NCBI GenBank assembly: GCA_024639325.1
Contig: JAHEIO010000033.1
Span: 1-32,071, forward strand
DNA: 32,071 nt
Reading direction: 5' to 3'
Source: Gammaproteobacteria bacterium
GTDB lineage: Bacteria > Pseudomonadota > Gammaproteobacteria > Arenicellales > JAANXG01
In this document: positions 9,422 to 16,945 of the stretch, in pieces
Layout of the letters: each line of letters starts with the position of its first letter
Numbering within the stretch: the first letter of the stretch is position 1
Notes under the pieces: model-generated
What the model was told of the DNA's origin: nothing
What the model saw: only the letters and a program-made list of their open reading frames with translations
Databases searched by the model: none
Made by a program: the position numbers and the translations under genes

Positions 9422-9448
9422 GTAATCGGCGCGGGGTGCGCCTCCTAC
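9422..9448. repeat. REP-like palindromic element
   Basis: On the minus strand this reads GTAGGAGGCGC...GCGCCGATTAC, a GTAGGAG-headed, GC-rich imperfect palindrome like the REP sequences of pseudomonads and related gammaproteobacteria. It shares its head (GTAGGAG) and tail (CCGATTAC) with the copy at 15619-15644. It lies in the 114-nt gap between the MFS and amidotransferase genes. Confidence 0.55.
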
Positions 9449-9508
9449 AGTTCCAATCCGACACCATCTATTTTTTGCAGGAGCGGCGCCGCCGCCGCGA
9501 AATTGTCA

Positions 9509-10735
9509 TCAGGCATTGCTTGCAGCCAATCGTGCGACTGGACGTTCACGGATCGGCCAGTGCACTAATGCCGCGACCACCCCGAGGACAATTCCGGCCC
9601 ACCAGACCGGGTCGTAGCTGCCGGTCCGGTCGTACAGCCAGCCGCCCAGCCAGACACCGCTGAAGCTGCCCAGCTGATGGCCGAAAAACACCACGCCATA
9701 CAACATCGCCATGTAACGAGTGCCGAACATCACCGCCACCAGCCCGGAGGTCGGCGGAACCGTAGCCAGCCACAAGAATCCCATCACGGCGCTGAATGTC
9801 AGCACCGATACCAGGCTGAAGGGAATCAACAGGAACGCGCTGATGGCCACGGCCCGGCCCAGATAGATGATTACCAGCATGTACCTTTTGGGAAAGGTGC
9901 CCGACCACACGCCAGCCATGTAGGCGCCGACTACGTTGCACAGACCAATGATGGAAATACTCGATGCCCCCACCCAGTCCTCGAAACCGGCATCGGACAG
10001 GAAGGCCGGCATGTGCGCCGTGATGAATGCGACGTGAAATCCACAGACAAAGAACCCAAGCACCAGCAAGACGTAGGACCTGTGGCCCGCCGCCTCGCGC
10101 AAAGCCTCGGGCACGCTCTGGTCCCCGCCCCGCTGCCTCGATTCCGCATGGCCGGAATAGGGCGCGAGCGGTATGGCCAGCAGGGCCATGAACAAACACG
10201 ACACCGACAGGATGTGCAGCGCGTTGATCCAGCCAAAATCGGTGATCAGTCCCTGGGCAATCGGAACCATGGCGAACTGGCCCAGCGATCCCGCCGCGGT
10301 GCCGAGGCCGAGCGCCCATTGCCGGCGCTCTTCACCCACGGCCCGCGCCATTGCGGGCAGTACGATGCCGAAGGACGTGCCGGCCACTCCGGCGCCCACC
10401 AGTACTCCGGCCGAGGTGTGCAGCATCCACGGACTGTCGACTCCCGCCATGAGATACATGCCGAGTGCGTAGAGCACCGTGCTGACGACGATCACCTTGA
10501 CGTTTCCGAAGCGGTCGGCAAGTGCGCCGGCAAACACGGCTACGATGCCCCAGCAAAGATTTTGTATCGCGAGAGCCAGGGAGATGACCTCCCTGCCCCA
10601 GCCGTTAGCCTCCGTGATAGGTTTGACGAACAAACCGAATCCGGAGCGGTACCCAAACGACATCAGGAGCAGCAGGCAGGCGGTGCCGATCAGAAAAACG
10701 CCCGGGCCGTTTTCCTTCAATATCGCTCTTGTCAC
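9509..10735 (-). CDS. Major facilitator superfamily transporter
   Basis: Inner-membrane permease of 408 residues with about twelve hydrophobic segments in two halves separated by a hydrophilic loop near residues 200-220 (rich in R, G, D and E). The first-half loop motif appears as GALADRFGNVKVIV, matching the MFS A-like signature between helices 2 and 3; the second half has a repeat-like ERxxxGxxxGTAAG segment. It looks like the OFA/monocarboxylate branch of the superfamily rather than a BCCT carrier. The start is GTG at 10735 with GAGG about six bases upstream. It lies 97 nt downstream of the CaiD-like gene and may import the substrate of the CoA-dependent pathway. Substrate is unknown. Confidence 0.87.
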   Translation of the reverse strand: MTRAILKENGPGVFLIGTACLLLLMSFGYRSGFGLFVKPITEANGWGREVISLALAIQNLCWGIVAVFAGALADRFGNVKVIVVSTVLYALGMYLMAGVDSPWMLHTSAGVLVGAGVAGTSFGIVLPAMARAVGEERRQWALGLGTAAGSLGQFAMVPIAQGLITDFGWINALHILSVSCLFMALLAIPLAPYSGHAESRQRGGDQSVPEALREAAGHRSYVLLVLGFFVCGFHVAFITAHMPAFLSDAGFEDWVGASSISIIGLCNVVGAYMAGVWSGTFPKRYMLVIIYLGRAVAISAFLLIPFSLVSVLTFSAVMGFLWLATVPPTSGLVAVMFGTRYMAMLYGVVFFGHQLGSFSGVWLGGWLYDRTGSYDPVWWAGIVLGVVAALVHWPIRERPVARLAASNA

Positions 10736-10832
10736 GCAGACCTCGCCCTACTCAACGTTCGCAAACGTCTACCGAGCTCCTTTCCAGAGACTACTCCCAC
10801 CGTACATCCGGGCGTGCGCCGGGATCCAGTGG

Positions 10833-11618
10833 CTATCGTCCTTTCCATACCGGCTCTCGTTTCTCGGCGAAAGCCCGCGCCCCCTCTAGCTGGTCCTCAC
10901 TGGAATAGAGCGTGTCCACGGTGGGGAAACGTCGGCCGGTGATCATGTCCATGGCCTGCTGAAAACCCATTGCCTCGGTTTCGCGGGCCACCTCCTTGAT
11001 ACAGGCGAATACCAACGGCGGTCCCCCGGCCAGCAGTTGAGCCATTTCACGCGCCGACTGCATGATTTCGCCGGCCGGGACGATCTTGTTGACCAATCCC
11101 CAGCGCAGGGCCTCTTCCGCTTCCATCCACCGGCCCGTGAACAACAGATCCATCGCGACATGATACGGCATACGCCGCGGTACCTTGATGGTCGCCGCGT
11201 CCGCCAGCGTTCCAGCATTGATTTCCGGCAGCGCAAAGCGAGCGTGTTTTGCGGCAATGATCAAATCTGCAGACAACGCAATCTCGAAACCGCCGCCCAC
11301 GGCCATGCCGTTTACCGCGGCGATGATGGGCTTGTTCAGATCGGGCAATTCCTGCATACCGCCAAAGCCGCCCACCCCGTAATCCGAATCCGGCGCTTCC
11401 CCTTCGGCCGCCGCTTTGAGGTCCCACCCCGCGCAAAAGAACTTGTCGCCGGCCCCGGTTACGATCGCGACCCGCTTTTCCGAATCGTCCCGGAACGACT
11501 CGAATACCTTGCCCATGGCACGGCTAGTCGCCGCATCGATGGCATTTGCCTTGGGGCGGTTGATCGTGACTTCCACCACCGGGCCGTTTTCCTTAACTTC
11601 GATCGGATTTTCGCTCAT
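10833..11618 (-). CDS. Enoyl-CoA hydratase/isomerase family, CaiD-like (carnitinyl-CoA dehydratase-type)
   Basis: Crotonase-fold protein of 261 residues, unusually close to Escherichia coli CaiD in what I recall of that sequence: shared segments include RPKANAIDA, the AGWDLKAAAEGEAPD stretch, EEALRWG and the C-terminal AFAEKR-PVWKGR. The glutamates matching the CaiD catalytic pair are at about 112 (GGGFE) and 132 (FALPE). CaiD interconverts crotonobetainyl-CoA and carnitinyl-CoA. The usual P-D-A/S-G-G segment is altered here (TLADAATIKVPRR), so the true substrate may differ. The ATG has AGAGGAA upstream and overlaps the stop of the synthetase gene by four bases (ATGA), indicating coupling. 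Family is secure; the carnitine-type substrate is inference. Confidence 0.9.
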   Translation of the reverse strand: MSENPIEVKENGPVVEVTINRPKANAIDAATSRAMGKVFESFRDDSEKRVAIVTGAGDKFFCAGWDLKAAAEGEAPDSDYGVGGFGGMQELPDLNKPIIAAVNGMAVGGGFEIALSADLIIAAKHARFALPEINAGTLADAATIKVPRRMPYHVAMDLLFTGRWMEAEEALRWGLVNKIVPAGEIMQSAREMAQLLAGGPPLVFACIKEVARETEAMGFQQAMDMITGRRFPTVDTLYSSEDQLEGARAFAEKREPVWKGR

Positions 11619-13657
11619 GTGTTTTTCCTCTTCTTAAGCCAGATCATCCCGTCAACCGCACAGGCTCCGCTGCTGGCCGCGATGACCGGATTGATGTCGA
11701 GTTCGTGCAAGGTGTCACGATGTGCGAATGCCAAATTCTGCACCTTGAGTACGATCTCGACGACTGCGTCCAGATCGGCCGCGGGCTGCCCGCGCCATCC
11801 TTTGAGCGTGGGAGCAAACTGCAGAGAATCGATCGCGCCCCGGATTTCCTTCTCATTCGTGGGCAGAAGCAATACCCGGGAGCTTTTGAACACCTCCGCC
11901 ATGACCCCGCCCATACCGATAATGAGGTGCAATCCGACCACGGGGTCGCGGGACGCGCCAATGATAAATTCGGCAATCCCGTTCAGGAACATCGCTTCCG
12001 CCAGCACGCGGCGTTCGACTGCCGCAAGATTTTCGTATGCCGCAATGATGGCATCCTCGGAATCGAGATTGAGCGCAACGCCCCCGGCTTCCGTCTTGTG
12101 TACCAACGATTTGCTGACCGCCTTCATGACGATCGCCGAGCCGACATTGTGCCACAAATCAATCGCGTCCCCCGCACTTTCGCACGCGCAGTGTTTCGGA
12201 ACCGGCACATCGTATTTGCCGAGGAGTGCCTTCGTGTCGATCTCGTCGAGTACGGTAGGTTCACCAATGACCATCGTCGGCGAGGCAACCGGACAAGGTT
12301 CATGCGTACCGATAAACGCCGCGGCCTCGATCGCACCCAGCGCATCGTCCACGCCGAGCAGCGGGATCACGCCGGCCAGCAGCAGTCTTTCACAATGCGC
12401 TTCCGGCAGGCATTCAGGCAGTGTCGCAACCACGGCCGCCCTGCGTTTCGTGGTTCGCGCGGCGTTGGCCAACGCCCCCCAGGCCGCATCCCATGCGAAG
12501 GCATCCCCGGCTCGTTCCCTCGGAAAGTCCATCACCAGTACAGTCAGGTCGAATCCGCTTCGCATGACCGCGGTGAACGTCGCTTCCAACCGCTCGGCAT
12601 TGCCCCAGTCGAAAGTATGGTAATCGAACGGATTGGAAACGTGAACCAGGGGATTCACGGTCTCCCGTATGCGGCTTCGATCTTGTTCACTGAATGGGCG
12701 GAAATGAAGGTCCCGGTGGCGCGCGGAGTCGGACATGATGGAGGCCTCGCCGCCGGAACAGGACAGACTGGCGATGTTCTTCCCACTCAACGGTCCGCCG
12801 GCGTGGAGAATCTTGAGTGTCTCCAGCAGCTGCGGCACCGTTTCCACGCGTGCCACGGCGAGCCGCCTGAGATACTCGTCCATGATCGCGTCGGACCCCG
12901 ATAGAGACGCGGTATGGCTCAAGGCCATCGCCCGGGATGCCTCGGTCCGGCCGGTCTTGAGCACTACGATCGGCTTGCCTTTGGCACGGGCATACTCGGT
13001 TGCGGCGGAAAATGCCGCGCTGTTCGCGATGCCTTCGATGTAGACCCCGATTGCCGTGACGCGATCGTCATCACACAGGGAATGCACGATATCGTGCAGA
13101 CCAACCGCGGCCTGATTGCCGGCCGTAATCAGATAGGCCAGCGGGACACCACGTTGACTCATAGTCAGGTTGACACCGACGTTGCTGGACTGCGTTATCA
13201 GCGCCACGCCAAGTTGCCGCCGCTCGCCGCCGTGCACATCAGGCCACAGCAGCGCGCCGTCGAGATAATTGATCAAGCCGTAGCAGTTCGGACCCAGGAT
13301 GGGCATGGTGCCGGCCGCCGCCACGAGCTGATCCTGAAGTTCGTTGCCGTCATCACCCACCTCGCGGAATCCGGATGCATAACACACCGCACCACCCGCC
13401 CCAATTTCCGACAGCGACCGGATGACGGGTATGGTCGCGTGCCGGTTGACTCCAACGAATGCGGCATCCGGCGACCCGGGCAGCTCCTCCGCTCTGCGCA
13501 TGCACGATCTGCCCAGGACCTCTTCGCGCTCGGGATGGACAGGCCAGATATCACCCGCATAGCCCATCCGGTCACACTGCCTGACAACCGCCTCGGCAAA
13601 ATGGCCGCCGAAAACCGCGATGGATCGCGGTCTCAATATCCGGCGAATCGATTTCAC
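11615..13657 (-). CDS. Fused acyl-CoA synthetase (NDP-forming), acetyl-CoA synthetase/ACD type
   Basis: About 680 residues in the order CoA-binding Rossmann domain (1-130), two succinyl-CoA-ligase-like flavodoxin domains (about 145-440), and an ATP-grasp domain (about 465-675). The phosphohistidine that shuttles phosphate is H248 in the ALSHTASLSGSD segment. These enzymes interconvert acyl-CoA plus ADP and phosphate with acid, CoA and ATP, so they can either activate an acid or conserve energy. The usual P-loop-like turn near residue 16 is VFGGHF. I use the GTG at 13657, which overlaps the preceding gene's stop as GTGA; a longer frame to 13750 would overlap that gene by about 97 nt. It is encoded between an acyl-CoA dehydrogenase and a CaiD-like gene, taking the place of the AMP-forming CaiC ligase. 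Confidence 0.9.
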   Translation of the reverse strand: MKSIRRILRPRSIAVFGGHFAEAVVRQCDRMGYAGDIWPVHPEREEVLGRSCMRRAEELPGSPDAAFVGVNRHATIPVIRSLSEIGAGGAVCYASGFREVGDDGNELQDQLVAAAGTMPILGPNCYGLINYLDGALLWPDVHGGERRQLGVALITQSSNVGVNLTMSQRGVPLAYLITAGNQAAVGLHDIVHSLCDDDRVTAIGVYIEGIANSAAFSAATEYARAKGKPIVVLKTGRTEASRAMALSHTASLSGSDAIMDEYLRRLAVARVETVPQLLETLKILHAGGPLSGKNIASLSCSGGEASIMSDSARHRDLHFRPFSEQDRSRIRETVNPLVHVSNPFDYHTFDWGNAERLEATFTAVMRSGFDLTVLVMDFPRERAGDAFAWDAAWGALANAARTTKRRAAVVATLPECLPEAHCERLLLAGVIPLLGVDDALGAIEAAAFIGTHEPCPVASPTMVIGEPTVLDEIDTKALLGKYDVPVPKHCACESAGDAIDLWHNVGSAIVMKAVSKSLVHKTEAGGVALNLDSEDAIIAAYENLAAVERRVLAEAMFLNGIAEFIIGASRDPVVGLHLIIGMGGVMAEVFKSSRVLLLPTNEKEIRGAIDSLQFAPTLKGWRGQPAADLDAVVEIVLKVQNLAFAHRDTLHELDINPVIAASSGACAVDGMIWLKKRKNT

Positions 13658-14814
13658 GAACCGAGGGGTCTCAACAATTCCCGTGAAATGATATGACGCT
13701 GGATTTCGCTGGTGCCGTCCCAGATCCGCTCGACCCGGGCGTCCCGCCAAAACCGCGCGAGCGGCAGATCGTCCATGAGCCCCATACCGCCGTGGATTTG
13801 AATCGCCTCATCCGTGACGCGAGCCAGCATTTCCGAGGCATAGACCTTGGCGCTGGCGATCTCCCGGTTCGCGTCGAGTCCCTGGTCCAGCCGCCATGCG
13901 GACGCCAGCGTCAACCAGTCCGCAGCATCGATTTCGGTGATCATGTCGGCAAGCTTGAACGACACCCCCTGGAACCGGCCGATGGTCTGCCCGAACTGCT
14001 TGCGCTGGGACGACCAGTCCAGAGCGTAGTCGAAAGCCCGACGCGCCCTGCCCACACAGAACGCCGCGACGGATATCCGGGTGGCATAGAGCCACTCGTT
14101 GGCGACCTCGAATCCCTGACCTTCCTCGCCCAGGACCTGTTGGTCCGGCAGGCGACAGTTGTCGAAATTGAGAATACAGTTTTGATAACCGACGTGAGAC
14201 ACGGAATTGTAGCCTTTGCGGATCTCGAATCCGGGGGTATCGCGATCGACCAGGAAGCAGGTGATGCGCTTCTTCGGTCCACGGGGAGTCTTCTCCTCGC
14301 CGGTGGCGATAAACACGATAATGAAATCCGCCAGGTCGGCGTGACTGATAAAGTGTTTGGTTCCGTTGACGATCCAGTCGCCGCCGTCGCGCCGGGCGGA
14401 ACACTTCATGCCGCGCACATCCGAACCCGCGTCTGGCTCCGTCATCGCCAGGGCGTCTATCTTCTCTCCGTTGATTGCCGGGATCAGATACCGTTCCCGC
14501 TGCTGCGCATCGCTGGCGCACAGGATGTTCGACGGTCTTCCCCACCAGACCGACAAACCCATCGAAGTCCGGCCAAGTTCCCTTTCGAGCAATGTAAAGG
14601 TCAGGTGATCCAGGCCACCGCCGCCAAACTCTTCCGGCATATTGGGCGCATAGAAACCTAGCTCGATGACCTTGCGCTGTATTTCCTTGCCAACTTCCAG
14701 CGGCAGCATTCCAGACCGCTCAAGCTCGCCCTCCAGCGGGTACATCTCCTGCTCGACAAACTTGCGAACGGTATCGACAATCATTTCCTGTTCGTGGGTC
14801 AACCCGAAATGCAT
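13654..14814 (-). CDS. Acyl-CoA dehydrogenase family flavoprotein (Asp at the usual catalytic Glu)
   Basis: FAD enzyme of 386 residues with the family signatures AMTEPDAGSD (about 123-132), RKQFGQTIG(RFQG) near 271, QIHGGMG near 339 and the C-terminal WDGTSEIQRHII segment. It would introduce an alpha,beta double bond into an acyl-CoA and pass electrons to ETF. In medium-chain enzymes the C-terminal motif is Y-E-G-T and the glutamate is the catalytic base; here the equivalent residue is aspartate at about 366. AGAGGAA precedes the ATG. It is the first gene of the unit that continues with the acyl-CoA synthetase and CaiD-like hydratase, and is comparable in role to CaiA. Family is certain; substrate unknown. 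Confidence 0.93.
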   Translation of the reverse strand: MHFGLTHEQEMIVDTVRKFVEQEMYPLEGELERSGMLPLEVGKEIQRKVIELGFYAPNMPEEFGGGGLDHLTFTLLERELGRTSMGLSVWWGRPSNILCASDAQQRERYLIPAINGEKIDALAMTEPDAGSDVRGMKCSARRDGGDWIVNGTKHFISHADLADFIIVFIATGEEKTPRGPKKRITCFLVDRDTPGFEIRKGYNSVSHVGYQNCILNFDNCRLPDQQVLGEEGQGFEVANEWLYATRISVAAFCVGRARRAFDYALDWSSQRKQFGQTIGRFQGVSFKLADMITEIDAADWLTLASAWRLDQGLDANREIASAKVYASEMLARVTDEAIQIHGGMGLMDDLPLARFWRDARVERIWDGTSEIQRHIISRELLRPLGS

Positions 14815-14936
14815 GGCGTCTTCCTCTGGATGTCCGCATTGATAAAGCAGCGGCGGGAGCCTGGATGATCACTGTCAAGACCGCCCTGGTGAAAAATGCA
14901 CAGTTAGATTAATACAGAGTGACAGCGCACACAATC

Positions 14937-14953
14937 CGGGTTAAATTGACCCG
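14937..14953. promoter_or_regulatory. 17-bp dyad between divergent promoters
   Basis: CGGGT and ACCCG are perfect inverted 5-mers around a 7-nt AT-rich centre, located between the acyl-CoA dehydrogenase gene (minus) and the DUF1638 gene (plus). Position and symmetry suit an operator for a dimeric repressor. A consensus TTGACA on the minus strand near 14870 could be a -35 box, but no matching -10 was found. The regulator is unknown. Confidence 0.3.
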
Positions 14954-14980
14954 CGCAAAGTTCTGATTTCCCTGTTGCCC

Positions 14981-15601
14981 ATGAAGACACCCGGGTCAAT
15001 TCTGATCATCGCTTGCGGCGCCCTCGCCCACGAAATCACCGCCCTGAAGCGGCTCAACGGCTGGCACCACATCGACCTGCAGTGCCTGCGTGCGGACCTC
15101 CACAACCACCCCCAGAAGATCACAGGCGCGGTCAAGGAACAGATCGACAAGGCAAAGGGCAACTACGATCGCATCTACGTCGGATATGCCGACTGCGGTA
15201 CCGGCGGCCGGCTCGATGCCCTGCTGGAATCAGAGCAGATCGACCGACTGCCCGGTGCGCACTGCTACGAGTTCTTCGCTACCCGCCGGGTCTTCGACGA
15301 GCTGTCAGAAGCCGAGCTTGGGACGCTGTACCTCACCGATTACCTGACCCGGCATTTCGATCGGATTATTATCAAAGGCTTCGGCCTCGATCGCCACCCC
15401 GACATCCAGGCAATGATGTTTGCCCACTACAAGAAGCTGGTTTACCTGTCCCAGCTTCGGGATGATGGACTTGTCGAGCAGGCCCGCAAGGCGGCGGACC
15501 GGCTGGGTCTGGAGTTCGAACATCGATATACAGGCTATGGTGAACTTGAGTCCAGTTTGAACATGCTGGTTTCAAACCCTGTTCTACCCGACAACGTGTA
15601 G
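14981..15601 (+). CDS. DUF1638 family protein
   Basis: A 206-residue protein with the three conserved cysteine segments of the DUF1638 family: IACGAL (Cys12), a Cys at 35 followed by LHNHP, and YADCGTGG (Cys72). It has no signal peptide or membrane segment. From general knowledge the family is uncharacterised and is often found near corrinoid-dependent methyltransferase genes; the Cys/His pattern suggests metal or corrinoid binding, but that is inference. The ATG at 14981 is taken, with TTG at 14975 as alternative; neither has a good ribosome site. It is the only plus-strand gene inside an otherwise minus-strand catabolic region. The MttB-family gene at the left end is 15 kb away. Confidence 0.82.
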   Translation: MKTPGSILIIACGALAHEITALKRLNGWHHIDLQCLRADLHNHPQKITGAVKEQIDKAKGNYDRIYVGYADCGTGGRLDALLESEQIDRLPGAHCYEFFATRRVFDELSEAELGTLYLTDYLTRHFDRIIIKGFGLDRHPDIQAMMFAHYKKLVYLSQLRDDGLVEQARKAADRLGLEFEHRYTGYGELESSLNMLVSNPVLPDNV

Positions 15602-15618
15602 AACTAACACCGGCACGG

Positions 15619-15693
15619 GTAATCGGCCGGCGCGGGCCTCCTACCTGTCACCCAACCATCAGGACGGCGTAGGAGCGGCCCCCCGCGCGATAC
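15619..15693. repeat. Inverted pair of REP-like elements (REPIN/BIME-like)
   Basis: The segment 15619-15644 reads GTAGGAGG...CCGATTAC on the minus strand, and 15669-15693 reads GTAGGAGCGGCCCCCCGCGC on the plus strand, so two GTAGGAG-headed palindromes face opposite ways 24 nt apart. This arrangement is typical of REP doublets mobilised in trans by RAYT transposases; none is seen in the window. It lies between the convergent ends of the DUF1638 and CoA-transferase genes, the usual place for such repeats. Confidence 0.6.
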
Positions 15694-15766
15694 TAGGGCC
15701 TCAGCAGACAAAGATCCGCGTCCAAGAATCACTCTGTACTGTTTCAGAGGACAAATCGTCCACTGA

Positions 15767-16945
15767 TCACACCACTCCTATCCGCTCAAACAGTTCAATA
15801 TTCTCCTGCTCGTAACCCAAAGACCGAAGTATTTCTGCCGACTGCTCACCGACATTCGGGACCGATCCCATTCGTACATCCTCTCCGGAAACGGACACCG
15901 GCGGTTTAAGCACGTTTATAGGCCCTGCAGGCGAATCGATTTCCACCCAGCGATTGCGGGCAGCAAGCTGTACGTGTTCAAAAAATTCCTGCATCGTGTT
16001 CATCCGCCCGTATGCGATCCTCGCCTGTTCGAGCCGGTGGATCATTTCATCCAGTGATACCGCACCGAACTCTACATGCATAATCTTATCCAGCATCGCA
16101 CGGTTTTTATTGCGAGCCTGGTTGCCCTTGAAACGCTCGTCGTCGACGAGGTCGGGACGCAACAGGACCGTGCGACAAAACTCAACCCACTCCCGTTCGT
16201 TTTGCAATCCGATCACGACAGACTTACCACCCGCGATCATAATCGGACCGTAAGGCGCAATCGTGGCATGATGCGCCCCGGTCCTCGCCGGAGCTACACC
16301 GCCATACCCGGTATAATATGCAGGGTAGGACATCCATTCCGCCAAGGCGTCGAACAACGACACGTCGACGATTGTGCCCTGCCCAGTTTTCGAACGCCTC
16401 AGTAGCGCCGCCAGAATCCCACTGTAGGCGTACATGCCGGCAGCAATGTCCGCAATGGAGATGCCGGCCTTTGATGGCGTATCCTTCGTACCCGTTATGG
16501 ACAGCAGCCCGGCTTCCGCCTGCACCAAAAGGTCATAAGCCTTTTTGTCCCGATACGGCCCGTCATTGCCGTAGCCGGATAGGTTGCAGATGATGAGGCG
16601 CGGATGAGATTTTTGCAGTGCGTCACTGCCGAACCCCAGCCTGTCCACGGCACCGGGTGCTAGATTCTGGATGAACACATCGGCGTCGGCCAATAGACGT
16701 CCGAGAATTTCCTTGCCATCCTGTTTCTTGATGTCGAGGGTCAGACTCAACTTCGAGCGGTTGAGCCACACGAAGTGGCTGGACAATCCCTTGACGGTCT
16801 TATCGTAATTGCGCGCAAAATCGCCGCTGCCGGGACGTTCGATCTTGATAACTCGAGCACCCCAGTCCGCGAGGTGCCTGGACGCCAGGGGTGCGGCCAC
16901 CGCCTGCTCCAATGCCACGACGGTGATGTCCTCGAGTAATGCCAT
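15767..16945 (-). CDS. Type III (CaiB/Frc/BaiF family) CoA-transferase
   Basis: Family III CoA-transferase of 392 residues. The N-terminal segments ITVVALEQAVAAPLASRHLADWGARVIKIE and later NLSGYGNDGPY are signatures, and the catalytic aspartate that forms the mixed anhydride is at about residue 138 in KKAYDLLVQAEAGL. It would transfer CoA between an acyl-CoA and a free carboxylate, as CaiB does for carnitine or related enzymes do for itaconate and citramalate. The ATG at 16945 overlaps the upstream acyl-CoA dehydrogenase stop as TGATG, so the two are translationally coupled; a TTG three bases earlier is less likely. Paired with that dehydrogenase and the MaoC remnant upstream, it may process a short branched or dicarboxylic acid. 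Substrate is unresolved. Confidence 0.93.
   Translation of the reverse strand: MALLEDITVVALEQAVAAPLASRHLADWGARVIKIERPGSGDFARNYDKTVKGLSSHFVWLNRSKLSLTLDIKKQDGKEILGRLLADADVFIQNLAPGAVDRLGFGSDALQKSHPRLIICNLSGYGNDGPYRDKKAYDLLVQAEAGLLSITGTKDTPSKAGISIADIAAGMYAYSGILAALLRRSKTGQGTIVDVSLFDALAEWMSYPAYYTGYGGVAPARTGAHHATIAPYGPIMIAGGKSVVIGLQNEREWVEFCRTVLLRPDLVDDERFKGNQARNKNRAMLDKIMHVEFGAVSLDEMIHRLEQARIAYGRMNTMQEFFEHVQLAARNRWVEIDSPAGPINVLKPPVSVSGEDVRMGSVPNVGEQSAEILRSLGYEQENIELFERIGVV

Noticed and set aside
9677-10942. Plus-strand ORF of 421 codons opposite the MFS gene
   Set aside because: His/Gln/Arg-rich composition with no motif; antisense of a clear transporter.
11037-12623. Plus-strand ORFs of 400-528 codons opposite the CaiD-like and synthetase genes
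   Set aside because: Ser/Ala-rich low-complexity translations antisense to well-identified genes.
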